From DRTC01 sp964521025 (lineage in GTDB: Bacteria; Cloacimonadota; Cloacimonadia; Cloacimonadales; TCS61), in contig CAZFPK010000021.1 of NCBI GenBank assembly GCA_964521025.1, positions 1 to 49,809 of the forward strand: 49,809 nucleotides of DNA. The letters are read 5' to 3'. This document shows, one piece after another, positions 9,501-17,150 of this stretch (positions are counted from its first letter, which is position 1; every line of letters begins with the position of its first letter). Position numbers and translations under genes: made by a program. Under the pieces are notes generated by a model that worked only from the letters and a program-made list of their open reading frames with translations, did no database searches and was not told where the DNA came from.

Positions 9501-9782
9501 TTCATTGTCGGTTGTGAGGATGGATTGCTGCCGTATTCCCTTTTTGAATCACAGAAATCCGATATCGAAGAGGAAAGAAGACTGCTTTATGTCGGGATGA
9601 CGAGAGCAAAGAAATTTCTTTTTCTGACAAATGCGAAAAAGCGATTTCTGATGGGAAAAGAATATAAACTGAAAAGGAGTCCTTTTCTGGATGATATTGA
9701 AAAAGAATTGCTGGAATTTTCTAAATCTGATTATAAAAGGAAAAAGAAGAAAGATGATCCTCAATTAAAGTTGTTCGCGTGA
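6561..9782 (+). CDS. Endonuclease Q-like PHP domain fused to UvrD/Rep-family SF1 helicase
   Basis: A 1073-residue fusion. Residues 1 to about 400 match the endonuclease Q layout (TIGR00375-like): a PHP metal site beginning DFHIHSH (D6, H8, H10), later SDAHSPE, a zinc finger (C283, C286, C299, C302), and helix-hairpin-helix-like GIGPNSKK. EndoQ enzymes nick 5' of deaminated bases (dU, dI) and abasic sites. From about 485 a complete SF1A helicase follows: Walker A GPGTGKT 501-507, TFTNKAAEEM, DEFQD 681-685, GDPNQAIYGFRG, YRCSENI, TLHAAKGLEF and YVGMTRAKK near 1010. The fusion implies nick-and-unwind repair in one polypeptide. A GTG at 6549 is in frame, but the AGGTG site is better spaced to ATG 6561, and FTADFHIHSH from there fits the family N-terminus. 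Confidence 0.9.
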   Translation: MKFTADFHIHSHFSIATSKQLIPEYLAHWAKLKGITVIGTGDFTHPGWLKELKEKLEPAEQGLFKLKNEYQLQNFTNFGNLVSFSDKQVRFLLTSEISSIYKKNGRVRKVHNVIFSPDFETVEKIQKSLVKIGGNITSDGRPILGLDSRNLLEICLQASEDIFFVPAHIWTPWFSVLGDKSGFDTIEECFEDLTKYIFAIETGLSSNPPMNWICSFLDKFTLISNSDAHSPEKLGRNANLFDTELSYNSIVDALKSGNPKEFMGTIDLFPQEGKYHYDGHRKCEICWNPLETSKNERICPVCEKKVTVGVMNRVVQLSDRQEYRKNLIPFDSIIPLKEIISEIEGIGPNSKKVEKIYFSLLQNLGSELDILLELPIEDIKKNDHIYAEAIRRMRNNEIYIQEGFDGEFGIIKVFQDDDIKALKSQDSLFEDFYELQTPPKRKLINFDLEEFHKLKQEQETSQPKEIQEKISFSASSLMENLNPEQQKAVAHFSGPALIIAGPGTGKTRVIAVRIAYLIQNRRIKPENILAITFTNKAAEEMRNRINKLLDEKTVDKIKISTFHAFGYELLKQNIRETGRKENFSIIEEDDKKRIISQNFPVTKDKIKDILNQISKCKQNSKSLEDISDKEKKETFANYEKILGEQNLFDLDDLIYQTIVILKQNPKILGQTREHFQWILIDEFQDINFAQYQMIKLLAPTDNSNLCVIGDPNQAIYGFRGSDVKFIRNFIEDYPETKIYKLQKSYRCSENILSASQKVILTKEETGFLRGIPTDVKIRIVENPTDKSEAEFVARTIEQMMGGMGFFSLDSRVTIGQENEEIGSLSDFAVLCRIKAQMKLLEKAFTDHKIPYQKIGTESLFAAEPVKTIIEILRFMQNPEQTFLRERIFKTVKLHDLDSFKELSQKPVAEIIKIIIEKYFPDQKENEELQKFIDFSANFQDLPNLLKNIALGTEIDTFQPELEKVTLMTLHAAKGLEFQCVFIVGCEDGLLPYSLFESQKSDIEEERRLLYVGMTRAKKFLFLTNAKKRFLMGKEYKLKRSPFLDDIEKELLEFSKSDYKRKKKKDDPQLKLFA

Positions 9783-9791
9783 ATGGAAAAA

Positions 9792-9822
9792 TTAACCGCA
9801 GAGGACACAGAGTTCGCGGAGT
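9792..9822. repeat. Dispersed 'ACCGCAGAGGACACAGAG' repeat
   Basis: TTAACCGCAGAGGACACAGAG followed by TTCGCGGAG, lying between the convergent stops of the helicase and GNAT genes. Related copies are at 6459, 11861, 19981 and 20117. Confidence 0.6.
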
Positions 9823-9833
9823 GTTATTCAAAT

Positions 9834-10394
9834 TTACCGGTTTTCGTTTTCAAATTCCTCTCGAAGTAAACCGTAGAGATACAGGTCTTCATAGCGACCT
9901 TTTTTTAGAACCCATTGCCTGAAGATTCCTTCTCTTTTGAATCCCAGTGATTCGAAAACATGAACGGAGATGAGGTTATTGCTGAAAATTTCGCATCCGA
10001 TACGGTTCATTCCCAGGATTTCAAAACAGAATTTGATTATCGCTTTTAAAGTTTCCCCTGCAAAACCATTTCCCCGTTGCTTTTTCTCTCCTATACAGAT
10101 AGAAACTGCACATTTCTTATTGTACCGATCGATTTCTGCTATTTGTCCCCAACCGACTAAAGTATCATCTTGTTGAAGATAGATCCCGTAATCTATGAGA
10201 TCATCAGTTTCCGGAGATATGCTCATAACTTCATGCAAATATTTCCGTGATTCTTCAATCGTTTCCAATCTATCAGGTGGTCGTTCATCGACCATAAATT
10301 CGATTTCCGGATCGTTCTCCCATCTATGAAGTTTCTCCAGTTCCTCCATCCGGTGTGCTTTGAGAATCAATCTTTCTGTTTGGATATTGAACAT
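9834..10394 (-). CDS. GNAT family N-acetyltransferase (RimJ/RimL-like)
   Basis: A GCN5-related acetyltransferase of the RimJ/RimL/SpeG type, using acetyl-CoA on an N-terminal or small-molecule amine. It opens with the typical ETERLILK-like block (here QTERLILKAHR). The acetyl-CoA loop is visible as EKKQRGNGFAGETLKAI, followed by the motif B stretch NNLISVHVFESLGFKREGIFRQ. About 186 residues. The start chosen is the ATG with AGAGGA about 9 nt upstream; a TTG 36 nt further upstream lacks a good site. It lies 39 nt downstream of the OB-fold gene on the same strand, so the two may be co-transcribed. The substrate is unknown. Confidence 0.85.
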   Translation of the reverse strand: MFNIQTERLILKAHRMEELEKLHRWENDPEIEFMVDERPPDRLETIEESRKYLHEVMSISPETDDLIDYGIYLQQDDTLVGWGQIAEIDRYNKKCAVSICIGEKKQRGNGFAGETLKAIIKFCFEILGMNRIGCEIFSNNLISVHVFESLGFKREGIFRQWVLKKGRYEDLYLYGLLREEFENENR

Positions 10395-10433
10395 TTGATT
10401 TTCCTCTTTATGGAATGTGTAACGCTCCAACTT

Positions 10434-10859
10434 CTACTCGATCCTACCATTACCCAACAGTTTGATCTTATTAGCGATCAGCATCTGATGTGTCATTTCA
10501 CCATAACTCCAGAAATGACCCACAATTCGGACACGATCACCTACTTTTGGTTTATAACGCTGTGACAATCGATCGTACATTAATTCGATAGAAGCCCCTT
10601 CATCTTCGAGCCGCATGATAAAATTATCGACTTTACCGATGCCGAAATCAAAATATCGTAATGACACAACCGTACCTCTCACCCGGATAGTTCGTCCCCA
10701 GTAGGCTTCTGACTCCTCACTGAGTTCTCGTACCGTTACTTCACCGAAAATATACGACCAGAAATAAATAAGCCCGGCAGTTACTGCAGCCAATATAATG
10801 ATCGAACCGATGAAATTGGCTTTATTGTTCCCATCCTTGTGTTCTTTTTTGCTTTCCAT
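10434..10859 (-). CDS. Small membrane-anchored OB-fold protein (CcmE-like layout)
   Basis: 141 residues, with a hydrophilic Lys-rich start, one transmembrane segment (about 15-37, FIGSIIILAAVTAGLIYFW) and a periplasmic beta-rich domain. The pattern RTIRVRGTVV ... GDRVRIVGHF ... LIANKIKLL resembles the OB-fold of cytochrome c maturation CcmE and of nucleic-acid-binding OB proteins. No heme-binding HxxxY motif is visible, so a CcmE function is not claimed. The start ATG has no convincing ribosome site. It is the first gene of a possible pair with the GNAT gene. Confidence 0.6.
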   Translation of the reverse strand: MESKKEHKDGNNKANFIGSIIILAAVTAGLIYFWSYIFGEVTVRELSEESEAYWGRTIRVRGTVVSLRYFDFGIGKVDNFIMRLEDEGASIELMYDRLSQRYKPKVGDRVRIVGHFWSYGEMTHQMLIANKIKLLGNGRIE

Positions 10860-11062
10860 TGTTAAACCAGATTAAACTATAGAATCTCTTACTACATTTC
10901 TTTTTTATTCAACACTCTAATAGACTCATTTTTATTATATTTTTAGCCGTCAATAAAAAAAGAAATCATGTAAAACAATCAATCCTGATTGGTAAAACAC
11001 AAAATGGACAATGTCCGGTTTTTAACGAAATTTTAGGTTACATCTCAAATCAAGATTTTTTC

Positions 11063-11090
11063 TTGCATATTTGTCTTTTTTATGTATATT
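11063..11090 (+). promoter_or_regulatory. Candidate sigma-70 promoter of the relB-yafQ operon
   Basis: TTGCAT (11063-11068), a 16-nt spacer and TATATT (11085-11090), 38 bp ahead of the antitoxin ATG. RelB-type antitoxins usually repress their own promoter; a clear operator dyad is not obvious. Confidence 0.5.
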
Positions 11091-11128
11091 AAATGTATTG
11101 AGGATGTAATTATTCCAAGGAGGAGTTT

Positions 11129-11389
11129 ATGTCCAGAACTGCAACGATCCAAGCAAGGATTGATCCGGTGATCAAACAAAAAGCGCAACAAATACTGAAT
11201 AAATTAAATATTTCTCTGTCCGAAGCAATTTCTCTTTATCTGACTCAAATCAGTTTGAAGAGGGGAATCCCCTTCGAGATCAAAATTCCTAACGAAGTAA
11301 CTCTGGAAACCATAAGAAAATCCGAAAAAGGTAAAGAATTACACGAAGTGAATTCTGTCGATGAGTTATTTAAGGAACTCGAACTTTGA
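11129..11389 (+). CDS. RelB/DinJ family antitoxin
   Basis: 86 residues. The ribbon-helix-helix N-terminus (TATIQARIDPVIKQKAQQIL, then LNISLSEAISLYL) is characteristic of DinJ, and the basic/acidic C-terminal tail (ELHEVNSVDELFKELEL) is the part that would wrap the toxin. It neutralises the YafQ-like RNase encoded next and should bind operator DNA upstream as a dimer. The start ATG has AAGGAGGAG upstream. Its stop codon overlaps the toxin start as TTGA. Confidence 0.92.
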   Translation: MSRTATIQARIDPVIKQKAQQILNKLNISLSEAISLYLTQISLKRGIPFEIKIPNEVTLETIRKSEKGKELHEVNSVDELFKELEL

Positions 11390-11652
11390 AAATTATTTAT
11401 ACTTCTCAATTCAAACGAGACTACAAGCGGATCAAAAAACAACATAAAAATCTTACTGAACTTCGGACTATGATCGGAAAATTAGCAAATGGAAAAAAAC
11501 CGGGAGCAAAACATAAAGATCACGGATTGACAGGCAATCTTAAAGGTTTCCGCGATTGTCATTTAGAGCCGGACCGGTTGCTGATCTATACAATTTCCAG
11601 CAATATTTTATTTTTAGAAAGAACCGGTTCACATTCGGAATTATTCAAATAA
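11386..11652 (+). CDS. YafQ family mRNA interferase toxin
   Basis: 88-residue ribosome-dependent RNase of the RelE/ParE superfamily, YafQ branch. The catalytic set described for E. coli YafQ (H50, H63, D67, H87) appears with a constant four-residue offset as H46, H59, D63 and H83 in KDHGL, FRDCHLEPDRLLIY and TGSHSELF. The start is TTG at 11386, sharing four bases with the antitoxin stop, which is typical translational coupling. All active-site residues are present, so the toxin should be functional. Confidence 0.92.
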   Translation: MKIIYTSQFKRDYKRIKKQHKNLTELRTMIGKLANGKKPGAKHKDHGLTGNLKGFRDCHLEPDRLLIYTISSNILFLERTGSHSELFK

Positions 11653-11860
11653 TCTTCAATATTTAATAAAATAATTTCTTGCTCCCAAGATAAACAAAGA
11701 ACTAATCAGCGTTTCAAAATTTTGGGATAATTTATACATTTAAATCCATCGAAAGTGGGATATTTTATAATCCGAGAATTTCTGATACAATCAATCAGTT
11801 AATAGCCTGACAGTATCCTGAAAGAACTTTCGCAAATAGGATTGTTTGTGAGACATTTAG

Positions 11861-11881
11861 TGAAATTCGTGTAATTCGTGG
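11861..11881. repeat. 'ATTCGTGTAATTCGTGG' dispersed repeat
   Basis: A short copy of the TTCGTGG-type repeat immediately ahead of the mannosidase gene. It supplies an in-frame GTG (11878) that would be a misleading start. Confidence 0.45.
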
Positions 11882-11901
11882 ATGAGAAAAGGTTGAAAAA
11901 A

Positions 11902-14900
11902 ATGCAAAACGAAAAAATTTATTTAGAACGAATCAAACGCTTCATCGACAAAATTTATAAGAAAAGATATTTTAATCATACAACATTAGAAGCCGAATTT
12001 ATCTGCGATAAAATAAAACCTATCCCTTATGAAAAAGCAATCAAAAGGAAATTCAAACCTCTTAAGATAGAGGAAAAATGGGGAGAAGATTGGAGTAGCG
12101 GCTGGTTCAGGTTCAAAGGAAAAGTTCCGGAAAATTTTAGAGGATTGGAAGTTGCTGCTCTGCTCGATGTCGATGGAGAAGCGTGTGTTTTCAAAGATGG
12201 AATTCCTTATGTCGGATTGTCCAATAAAATCCATTGGAATCTTTTATCAGGAAAGAATTTCGTTCCGCTACACCAAAAAGCAAAAGGTGGAGAAATAGTC
12301 GATTTTTTAGCCGAAACCGGAGCAAATGGTCTTTTTGGGAAAACAGAACAAACTTATAAACTAAAGCAGGCAGAACTGGTCTGCGTAGATCGAAAAATTT
12401 ATGATCTCGATATAGATTTTCGTGTTTTGCAATCTTTGTTTGAATCTCTGGAGGAAAATTCTCCTCGCAGAAAAAAAATAATTTATGTTTTGAATGAAGT
12501 TATCAACAACTGGCAGGATGGTAAAGGAATCGAAAAGTGTTTGCTGTTCACGAAAAAACTTCTTTCCCAACCGTCAAACGCCAGTTCATTGACCGTTTAT
12601 TCCATCGGACATGCACATCTCGATTGTGCCTGGTTATGGCCCTTGCGGGAAACTCGCAGGAAAGCAGGAAGAACTTTCTCGACTGTTTTGAAATTAATGG
12701 AAGAATTTCCGGAATACAAATTCGGAGCATCTCAACCGCAATTGTATTGCTGGATAAAAGAAGATTATCCGGAACTTTTTCAGAAAATCAAAAGAGCCGT
12801 GAATGACAAAAAGTGGGAATGTCAGGGAGCGATGTGGGTCGAACCGGATATGAATCTGATAAGCGGAGAATCTCTGGTACGGCAGTGTTTTTACGGGAAG
12901 AAGTTTTATCTAGATGAATTTGGTGTAGAAGTCGAGAATTGCTGGCTGCCGGATGTGTTCGGATTTTCTGCTTCTCTTCCGCAAATCTTGAAAAAATGCG
13001 GTGTTCATTATTTTATAAGCCAAAAATTATCCTGGAATGAAACCAATACATTTCCGCATCACACATTTTTCTGGGAAGGAATCGACGGAACACGCATCCT
13101 GACACACTTTCTTCCTACAAATGATTATAATTTGAACAATTTTCCCAGACAGCTCATCGAAAGTGAAAAACGATTTGCTCAATCCGATGTTTCGGATGAA
13201 TTCCTCAATCTTTACGGGATCGGAGATGGCGGCGGCGGACCTTCGAGATTTCAAATCGAGATGGGAATGCGTCAGCAAAACCTGGAAGGGACTCCCAAAT
13301 TCAAGTTTTCTTTTGCCAGGGATTTTTTTTTGAAAATTTCCAAAATACCTGCGGATAAACTTCCGGTTTGGAAGGGAGAACTTTATCTCGAACTACATCG
13401 CGGAACTTACACAACCCGCGCTTTAATGAAAAAATACAATCGTCAGCTGGAAACTAAACTGCATGATGTTGAATTCCTCTCGACTTTAGTGGATGATTAT
13501 CCCGAACAAGCAATCGAAAAAATCTGGAAAGACACGCTACTCAATCAATTTCATGATATTCTGCCCGGTTCGTCCATCGGCTGGGTTTATGAAGATGCTT
13601 ATCGTACGAGCAAGCAGAATTTGAAGCAGCTGGAAAAAATCCAAAAAAAGATAATTTCCAGATTGCATGGAAAAACTGATAAAATGGGAAATCATTTTAT
13701 CGTTTACAATACTCTGTGTTGGGAGCGAAAAGAGATTATTCAAATTCCAGCTGCAGAGGGATACTACTGGGTCGAAGGTGAACTCGGAGTCGGATCGCTC
13801 CATTCCAGTAATGGAAAATTCATAGAATATGAAGTAAGTGTTCCTGCTTTTGGTTATACTGCCATCAAGTTGGAACCAACAGATATTTCTTTTCCTGAAA
13901 GCGATCCGTTATTGATGGCATCTGGAACTTTGCTGGAAAATGAAGTGATCAAAGTTCAAATCGCAAACGACGGTATGATTTCTTCCATTTTTGATAAAAA
14001 GGAAAATAGAGAAGTTCTGTCCGGATTTGCCAATAAACTGCTTTTGTGGGAAGATAAACCGGTAAATTGGGAATCGTGGGATATTAATCATTTTTACCGG
14101 GAAACGATTCCGCAGAGAACGAAAAGGATTTTTGTAAAAGTCGAGAAAAGGACTGATTTGCAGGCAGTTGTTCTGCAGAAATTCAAAATTGGAAATTCTA
14201 ATATCGAGCAGAGAATTTCCATCCGGCAGGATTCCAGACTAATAAAAATCGAAAATAAAATCGATTGGAAAGAAAGTCGGAAAATGCTGCGGGTTTCCGC
14301 AAAAGTCGATCTTCATACAAACGAATCAACCTCCGAAATCCAGTTCGGAACTATCAAGCGCCCGACTCATTCCAATACGATTTGGGATGCTGCCAAATTT
14401 GAAGTTCCGGCGCAAAGATTCGTCGATCTTTCCCAACCCGATTACGGTATGGCTCTCATCAACGACTGCAAATACGGACATTATATCAAAGACAATATCC
14501 TCGATCTGATCTTGCTGCGCAGTCCCAAAGATCTGGATGAAAATTGTGATATGCGCGAGCATGAATTTACTTTCTGTTATTATCCCCATAAAGGAAATTT
14601 GACAGAATCCGATACTCTCGAAGTCGCTCATAAATTGAATTCTCCTGTGATTTTCCAATCTATAAAAAACCTTCCGAAAGAAAGATCGTTCGCTTTTTTC
14701 CAAATCCACGGGAAAAATGTGAAACTGGAAACAATCAAAAGAGCAGAAAACGGAAGAGGACTAATTTTACGGTTTTATGAGTACGCAGGTTCGAGTGCAA
14801 AAATAACTCTCGAAATAGATAAGGACTGGAAATCGTTTTGTGAAACCGATTTACTGGAAAATGATCTGAAACCCATCAGAGGTGAATTTAATGCTGTCGA

Positions 14901-14946
14901 ACTGGAATTCAAACCATTTGAGATCAGGACTTTCAGGATTGAATAA
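11902..14946 (+). CDS. Alpha-mannosidase, glycoside hydrolase family 38
   Basis: A cytoplasmic GH38 retaining alpha-mannosidase of about 1014 residues, the length of bacterial class II enzymes (MngB/YbgG-like or Ams1-like). Zinc ligands in HAHLDCAWLW (H237, H239, D241), nucleophile D351 in LPDVFGFSASLPQIL, a mid-domain ELHRGTYTTRALMK and the distal ligand H551 in NQFHDILPGSS are all present, followed by the long beta-rich C-terminal domains. No signal peptide. The start chosen is ATG 11902 with AAAAGG ahead; the in-frame GTG at 11878 belongs to a dispersed repeat. It stands alone, with no mannose transporter or regulator beside it. Likely role is breakdown of mannose-containing oligosaccharides. 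Confidence 0.93.
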   Translation: MQNEKIYLERIKRFIDKIYKKRYFNHTTLEAEFICDKIKPIPYEKAIKRKFKPLKIEEKWGEDWSSGWFRFKGKVPENFRGLEVAALLDVDGEACVFKDGIPYVGLSNKIHWNLLSGKNFVPLHQKAKGGEIVDFLAETGANGLFGKTEQTYKLKQAELVCVDRKIYDLDIDFRVLQSLFESLEENSPRRKKIIYVLNEVINNWQDGKGIEKCLLFTKKLLSQPSNASSLTVYSIGHAHLDCAWLWPLRETRRKAGRTFSTVLKLMEEFPEYKFGASQPQLYCWIKEDYPELFQKIKRAVNDKKWECQGAMWVEPDMNLISGESLVRQCFYGKKFYLDEFGVEVENCWLPDVFGFSASLPQILKKCGVHYFISQKLSWNETNTFPHHTFFWEGIDGTRILTHFLPTNDYNLNNFPRQLIESEKRFAQSDVSDEFLNLYGIGDGGGGPSRFQIEMGMRQQNLEGTPKFKFSFARDFFLKISKIPADKLPVWKGELYLELHRGTYTTRALMKKYNRQLETKLHDVEFLSTLVDDYPEQAIEKIWKDTLLNQFHDILPGSSIGWVYEDAYRTSKQNLKQLEKIQKKIISRLHGKTDKMGNHFIVYNTLCWERKEIIQIPAAEGYYWVEGELGVGSLHSSNGKFIEYEVSVPAFGYTAIKLEPTDISFPESDPLLMASGTLLENEVIKVQIANDGMISSIFDKKENREVLSGFANKLLLWEDKPVNWESWDINHFYRETIPQRTKRIFVKVEKRTDLQAVVLQKFKIGNSNIEQRISIRQDSRLIKIENKIDWKESRKMLRVSAKVDLHTNESTSEIQFGTIKRPTHSNTIWDAAKFEVPAQRFVDLSQPDYGMALINDCKYGHYIKDNILDLILLRSPKDLDENCDMREHEFTFCYYPHKGNLTESDTLEVAHKLNSPVIFQSIKNLPKERSFAFFQIHGKNVKLETIKRAENGRGLILRFYEYAGSSAKITLEIDKDWKSFCETDLLENDLKPIRGEFNAVELEFKPFEIRTFRIE

Positions 14947-15286
14947 ACATCAAACAATATTATTTTATCCTTCAGGGAAGGAAAGATATGTTAGTTTTTT
15001 TCCTTCTGAAAAGGAAAGAAGAAAAGATAATAATAGAAAACCTGAAATTCTTCTGATTTTTCAGCTCGACTTATACTAAACAAAATAAAATTTAGCGATC
15101 ACTTTCTGAAATTTTATATAAAAAATGAGAATAGGAAATATTCGATTCAAATGAATTTCATAATTTGCCCTGACTCTGTTACAGATTTCATCGAAAAATG
15201 CCCTGACTTTGTGACAAGTTTTGTAAAAAATTGCCTTGACTTTGTAACAATGAATGAATTTTTACCTCGAATATTAAAGATAATAA
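14947..15286. other. Intergenic stretch with decayed sequence
   Basis: AT-rich DNA with a short imperfect direct repeat (CCTTC..AAGGAAAG at about 14971 and 15001) and, from 15166, the 33-bp tandem repeat listed separately. No ORF of substance. The missing 5' part of the DUF4143 ATPase remnant would have lain here. Confidence 0.45.
15166..15264. repeat. 33-bp tandem repeat, three copies
   Basis: Copies start at 15166, 15199 and 15232 with the conserved core TGCC(C/T)TGACT(C/T)TGT(T/G/A)ACA and a diverged AT-rich remainder. The period is 33, a multiple of three, and the minus strand reads through all three copies in one open frame with a VT(K/E)S(G/R) repeat. It ends just ahead of the truncated ATPase remnant. 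Confidence 0.75.
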
Positions 15287-15685
15287 TCGAGGTATTATGT
15301 TTTCGGTTTAGATGATCTCGGTTCGCTTTACAAAGGCAAAATTATCGAACATATTGTGGGACAGGAACTGAAAGCGAATCTGATAAATGATCATAAATTA
15401 GCTTATTGGGTAAGGGAAAAAAAGCAGTCACAAGCAGAAGTCGATTTTATAATAACTCATAAAGGAAATATCATTCCTCTTGAAACCAAAGCCGGTAAAG
15501 AAGGAAAACTACGCTCTTTAAGGCTGTTTATGGATTTATCTAATGATAAGATCGCAATCAGGTTTTATGCAGGAAAATTCCAAAAACAGGAGATCAAAAT
15601 GAATTCCAATAAGAAATTTACACTTCTTAACTTGCCTTATTATCAGGTTGGGAAGATTGAGGAGTATCTGGATTCTTTTTGTTAA
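15287..15685 (+). pseudogene. 5'-truncated AAA_14/DUF4143 ATPase remnant
   Basis: Only the C-terminal DUF4143 part survives: YKGKIIEHIVGQEL, then AYWVREK, SQAEVDFII, IIPLETKAGKEGKLRSL and IAIRFYAG, which match the ends of full-length ATPases of this family. The frame is open from 15287 (preceded in frame by TAA TAA) to TAA at 15683-15685. There is no Walker A part and no ribosome site; a GTG at 15356 allows a 109-residue product, but it would begin inside a conserved block. The AEVDF and ETKAGK residues of the nuclease-like core are intact. It is not a fragment of the gene at 2288, which has different sequence. Confidence 0.75.
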
Positions 15686-15779
15686 AGGAATGTTTTTATC
15701 GACTGAAATTATGATTATATTTGTAAAATAAAGAACATAAATTATTTTATTGCAAAACAGAAAGCGGAAGGTTATAAAA

Positions 15780-17126
15780 ATGGCAAAAATTATATATGAT
15801 AAGCAGCGAAAACAAGATATCGAATCACGAAGCTGGATCAGATCAAAGAATACATGGAAAAAACATTTTAACGAATTGCATGAATGGATCAATAAATATA
15901 ACAGATATCCAACAATGAAAGAGAATTCAACATTGTATTTATGGATCAGCGCACAAAGAAATCAGAAGAAAAATTCCAATTTAAATAAATACCAGATAGA
16001 TAAACTGAACTCAATTAATTTTATCTGGAATCTTTTAGAATATAATTGGAATAAAAAATACAAGATGCTTTCCGAATTTAAAAAAGTAAAAGATTATTGG
16101 CCCAAACAAAGAACTAAAACAGAGCCCGAACACACATTAGCCGTATGGATACTTGATATAAGAATTAAATATAAAACCAACAAATTGTCGGAATCTCAAA
16201 TAAAACGGTTAAAGAACATCGGATTCAATTTTGACAGGCAGATCAAAAGGAGATGGGATACATTCTATAAAAAAATAACTGCGTGGCTGCAAAAATATAA
16301 TGAATTTCCCTATTCTATCGGAAATAGAAAAGGTGAAAAAAATTTATATTATAGATGTTTATTTAGATATAATCAATATGTGAATAATAAACTGGAACCT
16401 TACCAAAAAAAACAATTGGATTCTATAGATTTTATCAAATTTAGAGAAAAAAATGCAGAAAAGAAGAGAGATATCTTCCATGCCAGGAGTTTAGTTAGAT
16501 GGAATTCCAAATATGATGAATTGCTTCAATTTACAAAAAAAGAAAATCGATTGCCATCGCCCATGTATAAAAAGGAAAGTGTACTTGTTTACTGGATTTA
16601 CAGGCAAAGATCAAGATATAGAAAAAATGAAATGAATCAATTTCAAGTACGGAAACTGAATGAATTGAACATTTTTTTGGGAACCGATTCTGTTTCCATG
16701 TCGGTAATAAGTATATTACATAAATTGATGAAATTTCGAGAAAAAAATCCCCATTCATGGCCTTCTCATTCTCGTAATACAGATAGGGAAGAAAGACTTT
16801 TGGCAAAAAGACTGCAATATTATCGATATCGATATAAAGAGGGTAGATTATCGAATGAAGAAATCCAAAATTTCGAAAACATAAATTATAATCTGAAACA
16901 GTGGAAAATCCCGAATAAGACTTTTGACGAAAGAATAGACGAAATTAAAAAAATAAAAGAAAAATGCGGAAAGATAGATAGAGGAAAAAACGAAACAAAA
17001 TCCGTTTATTATTGGATAATAAGGCAAAGAAAAAAGTTCAGGAACGGAAAACTTACTGATGAACAAATTGTTGTCTTAAAAGAAAACAATTTATTGAATT
17101 CTAAAAGAATCAATTCTCAAAAATAA
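15780..17126 (+). CDS. Stand-alone helicase-associated (HA) domain repeat protein
   Basis: 448 residues, made of about six consecutive HA-type repeats (PF03457-like) of 60-70 residues. Each runs W/F-x-(K/E)...L, a basic helix, Y/L-x-WI-xx-(Q/R)R-x-(K/Y), then L(S/T)xxQIxxLxxIxF. In helicases this small Myb-like three-helix unit sits at the C-terminus and is thought to bind DNA; here no helicase, nuclease or P-loop is present. The protein is very Lys/Arg/Asn-rich and the gene is AT-rich, like the other accessory genes. The start chosen is ATG 15780 with GGAAGG upstream; the TTG at 15750 has none. It ends 24 bp before tldD but is probably unrelated to it. Function unknown; DNA binding is inferred. 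Confidence 0.75.
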   Translation: MAKIIYDKQRKQDIESRSWIRSKNTWKKHFNELHEWINKYNRYPTMKENSTLYLWISAQRNQKKNSNLNKYQIDKLNSINFIWNLLEYNWNKKYKMLSEFKKVKDYWPKQRTKTEPEHTLAVWILDIRIKYKTNKLSESQIKRLKNIGFNFDRQIKRRWDTFYKKITAWLQKYNEFPYSIGNRKGEKNLYYRCLFRYNQYVNNKLEPYQKKQLDSIDFIKFREKNAEKKRDIFHARSLVRWNSKYDELLQFTKKENRLPSPMYKKESVLVYWIYRQRSRYRKNEMNQFQVRKLNELNIFLGTDSVSMSVISILHKLMKFREKNPHSWPSHSRNTDREERLLAKRLQYYRYRYKEGRLSNEEIQNFENINYNLKQWKIPNKTFDERIDEIKKIKEKCGKIDRGKNETKSVYYWIIRQRKKFRNGKLTDEQIVVLKENNLLNSKRINSQK

Positions 17127-17150
17127 AATACTGAACAAGGAGGTTTATTG

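Noticed and set aside
10434..10859. Assignment of the OB-fold protein as CcmE
   Set aside because: No heme-attachment His motif and no other cytochrome c maturation genes nearby; only the layout is similar.
15166..15264. Possible short CRISPR array with 33-bp period
   Set aside because: The diverging parts are mutated repeats, not unique spacers; period is too short for repeat plus spacer.
2288..15685. The truncated DUF4143 fragment at 15287 as a duplicate of the ATPase at 2288
   Set aside because: Corresponding C-terminal sequences differ throughout (GSIFETFAVSELL versus GKIIEHIVGQELK); they are separate members of the family.
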